A DNA stretch of 64,000 nt from Actinomycetes bacterium (GCA_025359865.1 JANYDH010000140.1:18783-82782), one strand, 5' to 3'; positions 1-9,829 are shown, counted from the stretch's first letter. Made by a program: numbers and translations. Notes: generated by a model from the sequence alone, not told the origin.

Positions 1-1
1 C

Positions 2-1264
2 CTGCCAACGATCACCGACGAATTGCACGGTGACTCGCTCTACGGGCTCACGCTCGCGTCGTACACATTGGCCGATCTTGCTGCTCTGGTCGCAGCCGGT
101 GCGCTGTCGGATCGCAAGGGGCCACGGCTGCCATTCATCCTCAGCATCGGTGTTTTCGTGTTGGGCCTCGTCGTTGCAGGCGCGGCTGGGTCGATGCCGA
201 TCGTGGTGCTCGGGCGCACCCTGCAGGGCGCTGGCACCGGCGGCCTGGCACCCATTGCGTATGTGCTGGTCAAACGGGCCTTTCCCGACAACCGCCAAGG
301 CACGATGTATGCGGTCCTGTCGGCGGGTTGGGTACTGCCCAGCCTAGTGGCACCGTTTTTCGCCGGATTCGTCACCCAGCACTTCGGCTGGCGATGGGTG
401 TTCCTCGGACTCATCCCCTTCGCCGTCGCGGTCGGGGCCCTCGCCAGCAGGCCGATGCGGGTATACGGCCCGGTGGATCATGCCCAACCACAAGCACCCT
501 CACGAATCGCGTGGGCGGTCGCCGCAGCGGGAGGTATCGGCGCATTCGTGATTGGGCTGCGGTCGGCGAACCTGTTCGCTGCGGTCGCCGTTTCCGTCGG
601 TGGCCTCACCATCGCTCTCCCATCGCTGCGTCGCCTCATGCCACCAGGCTTCCTCACCGCGCGTCGCGGAATACCCGCTGTACTCGTGTGCCGCACCCTT
701 GCCACTGCCACGTTTCTCGGCATCGACAGCTTCGTGCCACTGGCTGCCGACCGCATCCATGGCGCAACTCCATTGGTGCAAGGCCTCGTCATCATCGGCG
801 CCGCACTGGCGTGGACGGCCGGGCAGGCGATCATCGCCCGCCGACCGCATACTGAACCGCGTCGGGCCGTCGCTCTTGGCTACTGCCTGCTGATCATCGG
901 GATCATCCTGGTGACACCCGTGCTCTGGGCGGGCTGGCCGCTCTGGGCAACGTTCCTGTCGTGGCCCATCGGCGGCCTCGGGATGGGCATTCTGTTCAAT
1001 CCCACGACCGTTGTATCGATGAGCTACGCCGACCCCGGCCAGGAGGGTAAGATCAGTGGCCAGATCCACCTCGCCGACTCGCTCGGCTTTTCGGTGATGG
1101 GCGGTCTCGGCGGCGCGATCGTTGCGATAGCGGATCGAACGTCGATCGATCTCGCCAGTGCGCTCGGCGCGGTGTTCGGGCTGGCCATCTGCTTCGCCGT
1201 GGTCGGGCTCGTGGCGTCGAGACGGGTAGAGGGTCGGGGTGAGGGTCGGGGGGCACTGGCCTAA
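2..1264 (+). CDS. MFS transporter, 5' end cut by window edge
   Basis: This is a major facilitator superfamily permease that begins before the window. The frame is open from base 2, and the first visible residues (LPTITDELHGDSLYG) resemble the loop after helix 1. The first in-window start (TTG at 23) is therefore not the real one. About 11 hydrophobic helices follow. The loop SDRKGPR is the MFS signature between helices 2 and 3 and sits where it should. The family exports or imports small molecules by proton coupling; the substrate cannot be read from the sequence. The gene ends 15 bases before the CoA-transferase start, so the two may be co-transcribed. Confidence 0.85.
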   Translation: MPTITDELHGDSLYGLTLASYTLADLAALVAAGALSDRKGPRLPFILSIGVFVLGLVVAGAAGSMPIVVLGRTLQGAGTGGLAPIAYVLVKRAFPDNRQGTMYAVLSAGWVLPSLVAPFFAGFVTQHFGWRWVFLGLIPFAVAVGALASRPMRVYGPVDHAQPQAPSRIAWAVAAAGGIGAFVIGLRSANLFAAVAVSVGGLTIALPSLRRLMPPGFLTARRGIPAVLVCRTLATATFLGIDSFVPLAADRIHGATPLVQGLVIIGAALAWTAGQAIIARRPHTEPRRAVALGYCLLIIGIILVTPVLWAGWPLWATFLSWPIGGLGMGILFNPTTVVSMSYADPGQEGKISGQIHLADSLGFSVMGGLGGAIVAIADRTSIDLASALGAVFGLAICFAVVGLVASRRVEGRGEGRGALA

Positions 1265-1279
1265 ACCGATAGGAGGTGA

Positions 1280-2506
1280 ATGACGACCCCCGATAGCGAT
1301 GTTCCCCGGAGGAAGTGCCACGATGCGCCGATGGGGCCACTGTCTGGTGTGAACGTCGTCGACATGTCTGTGATGATCTCGGGGCCGCTCGCCGGGATGA
1401 TGCTTGCGGACCAGGGTGCTTCGGTGGTGAAAGTCGAGTCGCCCGGACTGGGCGACATCATGCGGTTCCTCGGCTCCAGTAAAGGCGGGATGACCGGGAT
1501 CTTCGCGAACAACAACCGTGGCAAGCGCAGCCTGGTGGTCGATCTCAAGAATCCGGTCGGGGTCGAGATGATGCAGGCACTGGTCTCCCGAGCAGATGTG
1601 CTCATCCAGAACTTCCGGCCAGGAGCAGTCGAGCGGCTCGGCCTCGGCTACCACGACATGGCGGCGATCAACCCAGACCTCATCTACGTCAGCATCAGTG
1701 GATACGGACCGGACGGGCCGAACAGCCACCGGCGCGTGTACGACAACGTGATCCAGGCCGCGTCCGGCCTGGCCTCCGTGCAGGGTGATCCTGTTACCGG
1801 CGTGCCGTCGCTGTTTCGCACATTGCTGTGCGACAAGGTCACGTCGTACACGGCGATCCAGGCGATCACGGCAGCGTTGTATGCCCGCGCCACAGGCAAG
1901 GCTCGCGGGCAGCACATCGTGCTCGCCATGCTCGATGCAGCGGTTGCGTTCATGTGGCCCGACTCGGCGATGGACGCAATGCTCGTCGACGACGATGCCA
2001 ACCGATCTCCGACGATCGGCTCCAACTACTCGATCACATCATTGGCCGATGGGTTCATCAGCGCGAGCGCAGTGACCGATGCCGAGTTCCATGGTCTGTG
2101 TGCCGCATTTGGACATCCCGAATTGGGCGATGATCCACGCTTTGCGACGGCACTCGCGCGCAGCCAGCACATCTCGGAACTCGTGGCCATGATGGTTCAG
2201 TACGCGTCGGAGATCACCCTCGATCAGTTCCTCGTCGGTGCCGAGGCGCACGATGTACCGGCGTCGCAGATCAACACCCTCGCCGGTCTGCCGCATGACC
2301 CACAGGTGATCCACAACGAGATCTTCATCGAACGGCAGCACCCGCTTGCGGGTTCGGTGCGCGAGCCGCGGCCCGCGCCACGATTCTCGGCCACCCCGGC
2401 CACGGTGTCGTCACACGCACCGTCGTTCGGTCAGCACAGCGACGAAATCGCCACCGAGTTGGGCTTCGATGCGGCTGTGCTGCGAGCCGCTGGCGTCATC
2501 CACTGA
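1280..2506 (+). CDS. Class III (CaiB/BaiF) CoA-transferase
   Basis: The 408-residue frame has the CoA-transferase family III fold. It opens with GPLSGVNVVDMS and contains LADQGASVVKVE. The expected catalytic aspartate is D219, in the context VLAMLDAAVAF. The family moves CoA between carboxylic acids through an aspartyl-CoA thioester. Start choice is uncertain. ATG 1280 has AGGAGG only 3 bases upstream. The in-frame ATG at 1331 (residue 18) matches the usual family N-terminus, but its GGAGG lies about 17 bases away. The substrate is unknown. The adjacent transporter may supply or export the acid, which is inference. Confidence 0.88.
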   Translation: MTTPDSDVPRRKCHDAPMGPLSGVNVVDMSVMISGPLAGMMLADQGASVVKVESPGLGDIMRFLGSSKGGMTGIFANNNRGKRSLVVDLKNPVGVEMMQALVSRADVLIQNFRPGAVERLGLGYHDMAAINPDLIYVSISGYGPDGPNSHRRVYDNVIQAASGLASVQGDPVTGVPSLFRTLLCDKVTSYTAIQAITAALYARATGKARGQHIVLAMLDAAVAFMWPDSAMDAMLVDDDANRSPTIGSNYSITSLADGFISASAVTDAEFHGLCAAFGHPELGDDPRFATALARSQHISELVAMMVQYASEITLDQFLVGAEAHDVPASQINTLAGLPHDPQVIHNEIFIERQHPLAGSVREPRPAPRFSATPATVSSHAPSFGQHSDEIATELGFDAAVLRAAGVIH

Positions 2507-2523
2507 TCTTCGGCGATTCGGCG

Positions 2524-4341
2524 ATGGGAACCGAACGCGCCGGTTGGACGTGTATGGGCGTGCGGACTTCTGCGCTGCTGCTCGGCGCGCTCGTCATCGG
2601 AGCGGTGGTCACGTTCGATCCGGGCGGATGGTCGCCGTTCGGTCCGGCGAAGTGGCTGGCGGTCTCGACGCTGTCGCTCGCCGGTGGTGGGCTGGCACTG
2701 TGGACCGGCCGAGCGACCGTCGATCGTAGTACGGCTCGATGCTGGACCGCTCTGCTGGTGATGCTGTGCCTCGGCGCAGTGGCAAACGGTGATGTCCGGA
2801 CGGCACTGCTTGGGCACCCCGAACGCCATCTCGGGCTGGCGACCTGGTTGTTGTTCGCATTGCTCTTCGCCGCTGGTCAGCAGTTGCGCGACGTCCGTGA
2901 GAGGCGGGTCATCGAGCGGGCGCTCGCGATCTCGGCAGTCGCCCTCGGTGCGTACGCGATGTGGGAGTTACTCGTCGGACGACCCGTCGCGATCGCTGCC
3001 ATCACGAGTCGTCTCACCGGGTCGTTCGGGTCCGCCGCCTACCTGGGAGCGGCAGCATGCCTGCTCGTCCCAGCAGCGGGCGGTCTGGCCTTCGACCGTA
3101 ACGAACGACGTGAGTGGCGCCTGGTCGCAGCCGCCGGGGTCGGGCTCGGACTCGTTGCATTGATCGGCTCCGGAGCCCGCGCTGCATGGCTAGGCGGGCT
3201 GAGCGTGTTGATCGTTGCGATGGTCAAACTGCGCCCCAGCCGCCGCCTTGTACTCGGCGTGTTCACGCTTGTCGCGATCGGGTTCGCGGTGATCGCACCT
3301 CGCTTGGGTGCTATCACCACTCGCTCGGTCGGCGCGGCTTCACGACTGGACGAGTGGGCGGTCGCTGCCCGCGTGATCGGCGATCATCCGCTGATCGGTG
3401 TGGGGCCTGAGGGCTACCGGATCGCCGTCGCGGAGGGAATCGACCGCAACTACGAACGCACCTACGGGCGCGACCGCGTACTTCCAGATCGCGCGCATAG
3501 CGCACCGATCGACGTGGCTCTGGCGGGTGGCCTTCCCGCCGGAATCGCCTACGTCGTGTTGCTAGCGCTGCTCGGCAAACGGATGTGGTCCAGCATCCGC
3601 CGGGATGGTCCTGCCACCACCGTCGGAGTCGCCGCAGGCGTGCTCGCGTATGGCGTTCAACAACTTCTGCTGTTCCCACTGGCCGAAATCGACCCGGTTG
3701 CGTGGCTGTGTTGCGGGATGGTGATCGCATCTACCGCGAACCCGGCGTCGCCCGAGCGCGCCTCGCGGTGGACGTTCACGGCCCGTCGCGTTGCAGGAGG
3801 ACTGATGCTGCTGCTCGTTCCGGTCGCCTTCATCGCCGGGGTGCTTGACGTTGCCGCCGACCGATTGGCGAGGGGGTCGATCCTCGCACTTGCGGCCGGC
3901 GAGTCTGCAAATGCGGTCGACGATGCCGCGCGGGCCGTGCGGTTACGCCCCGACAACATCCGGTATCGCGTGATTGCCGCAGATGCGTACGCCGCTTCGG
4001 CAACACTTGCCGACATCGACGACGCCATCACCGACATCAACGCGGCGCTCTCCTGGTCGCCGCACGACCTCATCGCAGGCGAAGCACTCGGATCGCTGAT
4101 GCTGCAACGCGCCCGAATCACCGGCGATCAGCGCGACACCTTCGCAGCGCTGCAGCAATGGGAGCACTTGGTTGCACGCGACCCGCATCGCGCATTTTGG
4201 CAAGTTCAGCTCGGCCGGGTCGCGGTCCTGACCGGTGATCGTGATCTGGCCAGAACGGCATGGACAACCGCCGCCGACCTGTCGCCCAACGACCCAACAG
4301 CCGTTGAGCTGCTCGCTGCGCTGGATCAATCGACCCCGTGA
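2524..4341 (+). CDS. O-antigen ligase/polymerase-like membrane protein with C-terminal TPR region
   Basis: This 605-residue protein has about 10-12 predicted helices, then a soluble tail from about residue 440. The Wzy/WaaL-type signature lies around residues 285-345: IGVGPEGYRI, a loop with RAHSAPIDVALAGGLPAG, and another helix. The tail contains TPR-like helices (AVRLRPDNIRYRV, ALSWSPHDLIAGEA, AADLSPNDPTAVE). Relatives polymerise or ligate glycan chains on the outer face of the membrane. In an actinobacterium this would be a cell-wall or exopolysaccharide polymer. An internal ATG at 2554 is an alternative start. The gene overlaps the sigma-factor start (GTGA at 4338-4341), so translation is probably coupled. 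Confidence 0.78.
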   Translation: MGTERAGWTCMGVRTSALLLGALVIGAVVTFDPGGWSPFGPAKWLAVSTLSLAGGGLALWTGRATVDRSTARCWTALLVMLCLGAVANGDVRTALLGHPERHLGLATWLLFALLFAAGQQLRDVRERRVIERALAISAVALGAYAMWELLVGRPVAIAAITSRLTGSFGSAAYLGAAACLLVPAAGGLAFDRNERREWRLVAAAGVGLGLVALIGSGARAAWLGGLSVLIVAMVKLRPSRRLVLGVFTLVAIGFAVIAPRLGAITTRSVGAASRLDEWAVAARVIGDHPLIGVGPEGYRIAVAEGIDRNYERTYGRDRVLPDRAHSAPIDVALAGGLPAGIAYVVLLALLGKRMWSSIRRDGPATTVGVAAGVLAYGVQQLLLFPLAEIDPVAWLCCGMVIASTANPASPERASRWTFTARRVAGGLMLLLVPVAFIAGVLDVAADRLARGSILALAAGESANAVDDAARAVRLRPDNIRYRVIAADAYAASATLADIDDAITDINAALSWSPHDLIAGEALGSLMLQRARITGDQRDTFAALQQWEHLVARDPHRAFWQVQLGRVAVLTGDRDLARTAWTTAADLSPNDPTAVELLAALDQSTP

Positions 4342-5027
4342 CCCCGGCTCCTGGGGATCTGCCGATATTGACGGAACCGAATCAGCTCGCTGGGGGTGTA
4401 CCAGACGTGCAGATCGCGATCGACCTCCCAGTAATGGAGCGCCGAGTGATGGAGCGCCCGGCGATGGAGCTTCCAGCGGGGATCACGCACACTTCGTGCG
4501 TAGCCGAAGTGTCCGTGGTCCCAGCCTTCGACGACTTCTATCGAGCGCATCGTGGCACTGTAGGACGGGCGCTGGCGATCACCCTTCGCGACAGCGACTT
4601 GGCATCTGACGCAGTCGACGAGGCGATGGCCCGCGCGTACCAGCACTGGGCCAAGGTCGGGGTCCTCGACAGTCCTGCCGGCTGGGTCTACCGCGTCGGG
4701 TTGAACTGGAGTCGCTCGTTTCTTCGGCGGGCACTGCGGCCGGCGCCGATCTGGGTGAGCGGACCCACATCAACAGCTGCTCCGTCGATGGCCGACCCGG
4801 CCATCGACCACGCCATCAGCCAGCTCTCCATCGACCAGCGATCGGTGATCGTGTGCCGGTTCCTGATCGGCTACTCCGAGGCGCAGACCGCCGCGGCGCT
4901 GCACATTCGACCTGGCACCGTGAAGAGCCGCCTCCACCGGGCCACCGCCCAGTTACGGGTGCTGCTGGGCCACCTCGAAGAACCCGCCAGCACGACGACC
5001 AGCACGACCGAACAGGACCCGTCATGA
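4338..5027 (+). CDS. ECF-type RNA polymerase sigma factor (sigma-70 family)
   Basis: This is a 229-residue regulator. Region 2 lies at about residues 62-125 (FDDFYRAHRGTVGRAL, then AVDEAMARAYQHW and GWVYRVGLNWSRSFLRR). Region 4 lies at about residues 155-210 (LSIDQRSVIVCRFLIGYSE, then HIRPGTVKSRLHRATAQLR, the helix-turn-helix). The GTG start overlaps the upstream membrane protein stop, and the stop overlaps the next ATG (ATGA). The sigma factor and the following membrane protein are therefore translated as a unit, as is usual for sigma/anti-sigma pairs. The N-terminal 60 residues look unstructured and may be partly mis-started; in-frame ATGs occur at 4434, 4449 and 4464. Confidence 0.88.
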   Translation: MTPAPGDLPILTEPNQLAGGVPDVQIAIDLPVMERRVMERPAMELPAGITHTSCVAEVSVVPAFDDFYRAHRGTVGRALAITLRDSDLASDAVDEAMARAYQHWAKVGVLDSPAGWVYRVGLNWSRSFLRRALRPAPIWVSGPTSTAAPSMADPAIDHAISQLSIDQRSVIVCRFLIGYSEAQTAAALHIRPGTVKSRLHRATAQLRVLLGHLEEPASTTTSTTEQDPS

Positions 5028-6937
5028 ACGACTTCTCCATCACTGACTCACCCGGGGCGGCAGATCCGGCGCCGACATCCGAGCCAGCTCTCGACCAGCA
5101 GCTCCGCCGCCACCTCGATGTGCAGGCGTCGATGGTTCCGGTTGGCGACACTCCTGTCGAGACGGTGATACGACGCGGAGTAGAGCGACGCAATCGCCGA
5201 CGCGCCACGGGCGGTGTACTCGGCGTAGCCGCTATGGCGGTCACCGCCATCGTCGGCGTACAGGTGCTCTCGCAACCGACACCCCGGCGGATCACCACGG
5301 CCGCACCGGCAATCGACACGAGCTCCACGCTGGACACGAACGCAACGCTGGACACAACACCTCGCGTTGACGAAACCACTCCCGAAATCAGCCAGGGTGT
5401 CTCCACCGCCAAGGCGTCGAATCTGGTGTGGAACCACGTCGTGCCCAACAGTGCTGAGGCGTTGGGCTTCACCTACTCGTTCCCCTTCGCCAGTGCGGCC
5501 ACACCCGGCCCGTACTACTCGTTCTCCACACAGCCAGGCGTGCAGAGTGATGTCGCGTACATCCCCACGATGTACCGGTCACAAGACGGGATCGCGTGGC
5601 AGGTGGTCTCCGATACTCCGGCCGCCAGCTCGTCGCGTACCTTCGACAGCTACGACGGCCACCTCTACTCGTTCGGCACGTCAGCCGCTAGCGGCGCGCT
5701 GGCAGATCAACCAGCCGGGCTCGACATCGAGTCCAGCGACGACCAGGGTCTCACCTGGACCAACACAACGCTGCCCGTCGACCTGCAAGCGCTCGCCGCG
5801 CTTCCCGGTGTGCAGCGCGTGAGCGGGGGATATCTCAGCATCGCTTCAGGCAGCGGCGGCGTGCTGGTAGCGGCCAAGCCGAACCTCGAGTTCGACCTCC
5901 ACCTCCTTCGCCCTGATCAGGAAAGCAGCGGAGCCACGTACATGCCCGACGGTGTGCAAATCACGTCCGACGCGTTGTACGCATGGAGCGAGCTCGGCGT
6001 CGACCAGCAAGCCGTCGACGCGTACTTCGCTCCGCCCCATCTGTTCTTCAGTCCGGACGGCTCATCGTTCACTGAGACGCTGTTCCCTCCGATCCCGAGC
6101 GGCCTACGCGCAGTGAGCGCGACGGTTTTCGCACTGTCTGACGGCTTTGCTCTGTCGACCGAGGAGAACGTTCCCGGACAGGACGTGTTCGTGTCGGAGC
6201 TGTCAATCAGCACCGATGGAACAACCTGGCATCCGGCAACCTCGCCGTTCGAGTACGTCCGCAAGATCAGCGAACTCGACGATGGCACGCTCGTTGCCTT
6301 TGCCTCCAGTGGGCCAGATGGCATCGCCACCTCCACCGACCGTGGCATCACGTGGACGACGACCGAGACGCAATCGTTCCTCGCCACCGGTGATGGTGCA
6401 TCGGCGAGCATCTACAGCGAGGATGGGGTGGTCGGCCCCAGCGGCATCACCGTGGTTGCGTCGATCAACCTTGATCCGTTCATCGCCGGTGGTCCGGTGT
6501 CGCTCACCCAGGATGGCATCACCATGTCGCTGATCAGCAACGACGGCGAGTTCTTGTTCACCGACGCGGCCACCGATGCCGAACTCGGCAGGATGGACAA
6601 CGCTTCCAACGTCAACACCCGGGTCAACGACCAGACGGGCTCGATCGATCTACTCGCCATCGACGGCACCGTGCGTACCACGCTCACCAGCGACCAACAG
6701 AACCAACTGTGGAACGAGTCGAGCATCAGGTTTCCAGCGCGGCTGGTCTTGCTGCATTCGGCCGACGGTGTACAGTGGACACGAGACGACATCGATGAGA
6801 TCGCCGGATTCACCGCCGTGTTCTCGAGCCTGCTGGCTACGCCGAGCGGTGTCTTGTTGACCGTGACTGACCCTGCCACGCGAAATGCTGACGGCTCGCC
6901 GCGCACCGTAGTGCTGGTGGGTACTCCCGGTAGCTGA
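5024..6937 (+). CDS. Membrane-anchored BNR/sialidase-like repeat protein, candidate anti-sigma factor
   Basis: The protein has 637 residues, starting at ATG 5024, which overlaps the sigma-factor stop. Its layout is a cytoplasmic stretch of about 60 residues with LDQQLRRHLDVQASMVPV, one transmembrane helix at about 62-83, a Ser/Thr-rich linker, and a large outer domain. That domain carries Asp-box (BNR) motifs: SQDGIAWQVV, SSDDQGLTWT, SPDGSSFTE, STDGTTWHPA, STDRGITWTT and SADGVQWTRD. These suggest a beta-propeller. Partnership with the sigma factor is inferred from overlap and topology. No zinc-binding anti-sigma motif (HxxxCxxC) is visible, so the inhibitory role is unproven. Confidence 0.72.
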   Translation: MNDFSITDSPGAADPAPTSEPALDQQLRRHLDVQASMVPVGDTPVETVIRRGVERRNRRRATGGVLGVAAMAVTAIVGVQVLSQPTPRRITTAAPAIDTSSTLDTNATLDTTPRVDETTPEISQGVSTAKASNLVWNHVVPNSAEALGFTYSFPFASAATPGPYYSFSTQPGVQSDVAYIPTMYRSQDGIAWQVVSDTPAASSSRTFDSYDGHLYSFGTSAASGALADQPAGLDIESSDDQGLTWTNTTLPVDLQALAALPGVQRVSGGYLSIASGSGGVLVAAKPNLEFDLHLLRPDQESSGATYMPDGVQITSDALYAWSELGVDQQAVDAYFAPPHLFFSPDGSSFTETLFPPIPSGLRAVSATVFALSDGFALSTEENVPGQDVFVSELSISTDGTTWHPATSPFEYVRKISELDDGTLVAFASSGPDGIATSTDRGITWTTTETQSFLATGDGASASIYSEDGVVGPSGITVVASINLDPFIAGGPVSLTQDGITMSLISNDGEFLFTDAATDAELGRMDNASNVNTRVNDQTGSIDLLAIDGTVRTTLTSDQQNQLWNESSIRFPARLVLLHSADGVQWTRDDIDEIAGFTAVFSSLLATPSGVLLTVTDPATRNADGSPRTVVLVGTPGS

Positions 6938-6950
6938 CCGCGCAAGAGGT

Positions 6951-8111
6951 TCAGCCGCCGACGAGCGACCGGCCGACGATTTCTTTCATGATCTCGGTGG
7001 TTCCGCCGTAAATGGTCTGGATTCGGCTGTCGGCCCATGCCCGCGCAATGGGGTACTCGCGCATGTATCCGTAGCCGCCGTGCAACTGCACACAACGATC
7101 GACCACCTTGTTCTGTAGCTCGGTACACCAGTATTTGGCAGCGGCCGACTGCTCAGCTGTGAGCGCTCGGTCGCCGTGCAACTCGATGCATCGGTCGACG
7201 TACACCTGTGCGGTCTGGGTCTCGGTGTGCAGTTCGGCGAGTAGGAACTTCGAATGCTGGAACTGGGCGACCGGTTGACCGAACGCGATTCGGTTCTTGG
7301 TGTAGTCGATTGTCCACTCGATGGCTGCCTTCGCCACTGCTACCGCGCCGACCGCAATGCCGAGTCGCTCCTGGGCCAGGTTGGTCATCAGATAGAAGAA
7401 GCCCTTGCCCTCCTCGCCCAGCAGGTTCGCGACAGGAACCTCCACATCGCTGAAGAACAGCTCTGCGGTGTCTTGCGCGTGCATGCCGATCTTGTCCAGG
7501 TTCCGGCCACGCTCGAACCCGGGCATTCCACGCTCGAGGATCAGCAAACTCATCCCCCGATGTGCCTGTGCCGGATCGGTCTTGACGACGGTGATCACGA
7601 GGTCGCTGTTGATCCCATTGGAGATGAACGTCTTGGAACCATTCACCACAAAGGTGTCACCGTGGCGCTTCGCTGTGGACTTCACACCCGCCAGGTCGCT
7701 GCCGGTGTTCGGTTCGGTCATTGCGATGGCGCCGATCAGTTGACCATTCACCATCCCCGGGAGCCACCGCCGCTTCTGCTCGTCGGTGCACAGTTCGATG
7801 AAGTACGGCAGCACGATGTCGTTGTGCAGCGTCATCCCGTTGGCGCTGCCGATCACCCCGGTGTAGCCGATCTCCTCGGCCATGATCGCCGCAAACCGGT
7901 AGTCGGCGGTCCCTCCCCCGCCGTACTGCTCCGGCACCGTCAATCCGAGGAACCCGTGAGCACCGGCCTCCAGCCAGATGCTGCGCGGTGTGATCTGGTC
8001 GAGCTCCCATTGCTCATGATTGGGTACTACTTCGTGGTCGAGCCAGTTGCGGAACGCGGTGCGGAACTGGTGGTGCTCGTCGGCAAAGAGTGTTCGGGGG
8101 ATCGCCTGCAT
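6951..8111 (-). CDS. Acyl-CoA dehydrogenase
   Basis: This 386-residue flavoenzyme oxidises acyl-CoA at C2-C3 and passes electrons to ETF. It has the flavin-binding stretches MTEPNTGSDL (131-140) and FISNGINSD (162-170), and the C-terminal QTIYGGTTEIMKE. The medium-chain catalytic glutamate position (YEGT) is glycine here. E265 (AAIEWTIDYTKNR) fits the base position of long-chain/isovaleryl-type enzymes, so that subgroup is more likely. Length is typical. It converges with the BNR-protein gene, whose end lies 13 bases away. Confidence 0.92.
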   Translation of the reverse strand: MQAIPRTLFADEHHQFRTAFRNWLDHEVVPNHEQWELDQITPRSIWLEAGAHGFLGLTVPEQYGGGGTADYRFAAIMAEEIGYTGVIGSANGMTLHNDIVLPYFIELCTDEQKRRWLPGMVNGQLIGAIAMTEPNTGSDLAGVKSTAKRHGDTFVVNGSKTFISNGINSDLVITVVKTDPAQAHRGMSLLILERGMPGFERGRNLDKIGMHAQDTAELFFSDVEVPVANLLGEEGKGFFYLMTNLAQERLGIAVGAVAVAKAAIEWTIDYTKNRIAFGQPVAQFQHSKFLLAELHTETQTAQVYVDRCIELHGDRALTAEQSAAAKYWCTELQNKVVDRCVQLHGGYGYMREYPIARAWADSRIQTIYGGTTEIMKEIVGRSLVGG

Positions 8112-8155
8112 ACGGCCACGCTATGCGTCGCAGCGCAGGTTCGCGGGTCTCGGTC

Positions 8156-9022
8156 TCAGCCGGCGAGGACCGCCCGTGCGACCAGGTCGGTGCCGAACGC
8201 CGTGAGGATCGCCAGGTAGAGCAACCCGGTAGCCGCCATGACGGCCGAGTAGTACCGCTCCTTCAACGCGGCGCGGGTGACGAACACCAACACGATGGTA
8301 GTGATCGCGCATGCGGCCCAGAACCAGCCGAGCGTGCCATTCCACCCGTCATCGATGGTGCCGGACCACACCGAGAACATACCGATCGGCAACAGCAGCG
8401 AGACCACTTCGATCGGCCAGACGAAGCCGAGCGCACGGACGAGTTCGTTGAGGTGCTTGCGCGGTAGGCCGGGCTGTACGAGGTACCAGTGGCCGAGCAG
8501 CATTGCATCGGTGACGGCGCCAAGAAACGCCGCACCGGCGAACGTACGCAGCAGCGACACTGAGAGATGGCCCGCTCCCCCGGAACTGGCATCGATGCCA
8601 GCGGCGACCAGACCGACACAGCCGATCAGCGGGGCAGCCAGGTCGGCCGAAGGCGGAAACTCGCGCCCGCTTCGCGATCCGGTATTTCCTTCGCGGTCGA
8701 TTCCCGTCATCACCGCAACCCGCTCGGTGCGACGGTCGTGCTCGGCATCGCCTCCCGTGACACCTGCACGACGGCGAACGACCGACAGCACGAACGCAGC
8801 AAGCGCAGCAAACGCCACACCGGCACCGGCTAGTTCACGTACGGGCACCGTACCGAACCGAAGGCCGCTGGCGACCCCGGCGGCGGCCAGCAGCATGAAC
8901 GTGGCGCGCAGCAGCCAGCCGTATCCGATACCGACTTCGCGGTGCCGGGTAGTGACCCACAGGAAGAACAGGCCGCCGACCGACCACTGCAGCAGTACCG
9001 TGGCGGCATCGAGACGAATCAC
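8156..9022 (-). CDS. Unknown polytopic membrane protein
   Basis: I do not recognise this 288-residue protein. It shows about seven or eight hydrophobic helices. The first is at the extreme N-terminus, and a charged cytoplasmic loop lies at about 82-125 (RRRAGVTGGDAEHDRRTER and on). A conserved-looking segment DAMLLGHWYLVQPGLPRKHL at about residue 175 contains a membrane histidine that could bind haem or metal. The start is GTG. It lies 44 bases upstream of the acyl-CoA dehydrogenase on the same strand and could share its transcript. No function is claimed. Confidence 0.6.
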   Translation of the reverse strand: MIRLDAATVLLQWSVGGLFFLWVTTRHREVGIGYGWLLRATFMLLAAAGVASGLRFGTVPVRELAGAGVAFAALAAFVLSVVRRRAGVTGGDAEHDRRTERVAVMTGIDREGNTGSRSGREFPPSADLAAPLIGCVGLVAAGIDASSGGAGHLSVSLLRTFAGAAFLGAVTDAMLLGHWYLVQPGLPRKHLNELVRALGFVWPIEVVSLLLPIGMFSVWSGTIDDGWNGTLGWFWAACAITTIVLVFVTRAALKERYYSAVMAATGLLYLAILTAFGTDLVARAVLAG

Positions 9023-9122
9023 GGCTGGCAGGTTAACTGGCGGCCCCGGAAGCGGTCGATGCGACCATCGGCATGGCCAAACGGGTGCGATGGGTCCGCC
9101 GCTCCCCTACGATCCCCCGGTG

Positions 9123-9815
9123 ATGTCACGTCGCGCCTCGTCGATCACCGTTGCCCGTGTCGTTCGGCGAGACTGCCTCCTGCCCTTCGTAGCGGCGGTA
9201 CTGGCGGCGCTGATGATGCTGGCCATGACCGGGTGCATGACTGGTGAGCGGCCGACGCTCAACACTGCTCCCACCGCTGCTGGCGTCGCCACGGGTGACC
9301 CTGCGATCGACGCTGTGCTGACGCTGCTCGACGGTGTGTCGAACGCGGTGCTCACTGCCGACTACACCTCCACCTTGGCGTTCAACGGTGCAGTCACTCG
9401 GTTACAGGTGTCGCAGTCGTCGCCCACGCGGCGCAGCGTCACCATCGGCGACGTCCGCTATCACGTCGACGGTGGCGACACCCAGACCTGTCATGTGTCC
9501 ACCGGTGCCTGCCGGCCGGGCACGGATACTGCAGCGGTCAGCGATACCGGGGTCACCGTCGACTTCGCGTTCGGCGACATAGCCAGACGATTGCGCCGCG
9601 ATGCGTCGGCACGAGTTGCGGCTACCGAGGGTTCGCAATCGACGATCGGTGGCCAGAACGCCACATGCGTTGGCGTTCCGGTCACCGGTGGCACAAAGAC
9701 CTACTGCGTGTTCGCCGATGGTGTGCTGGCCAGGTTCGTCGGCGGCGATGTCACCATCGAACTGTCGGGCTACCTACCAACGGCAACCGAAAGTCTGTTC
9801 ACCACCGACGGCTGA
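9123..9815 (+). CDS. Predicted lipoprotein, unknown function
   Basis: This is a 230-residue secreted lipoprotein. A basic N-terminus (RRASS, RVVRR) is followed by a hydrophobic stretch and a lipobox LAMTGC with the lipidated cysteine at residue 38. The mature part is threonine/valine-rich and beta-like, with two cysteine pairs (TCHVSTGAC; ATCVG with TYCVF) that could form disulfides. The layout resembles LppX/LprG-like or DUF-type actinobacterial lipoproteins, but I cannot assign a family. ATG 9123 was chosen because it places the signal peptide correctly; GTG 9120 is one codon earlier. The long open frame upstream has no support. Confidence 0.75.
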   Translation: MSRRASSITVARVVRRDCLLPFVAAVLAALMMLAMTGCMTGERPTLNTAPTAAGVATGDPAIDAVLTLLDGVSNAVLTADYTSTLAFNGAVTRLQVSQSSPTRRSVTIGDVRYHVDGGDTQTCHVSTGACRPGTDTAAVSDTGVTVDFAFGDIARRLRRDASARVAATEGSQSTIGGQNATCVGVPVTGGTKTYCVFADGVLARFVGGDVTIELSGYLPTATESLFTTDG

Positions 9816-9829
9816 CCCGTTCCGCCGAA

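Noticed and set aside
500..1915. A 471-codon minus-strand frame under the transporter and CoA-transferase
   Set aside because: It is antisense to two convincing genes, has no domain, and GC-rich DNA gives such shadows often.
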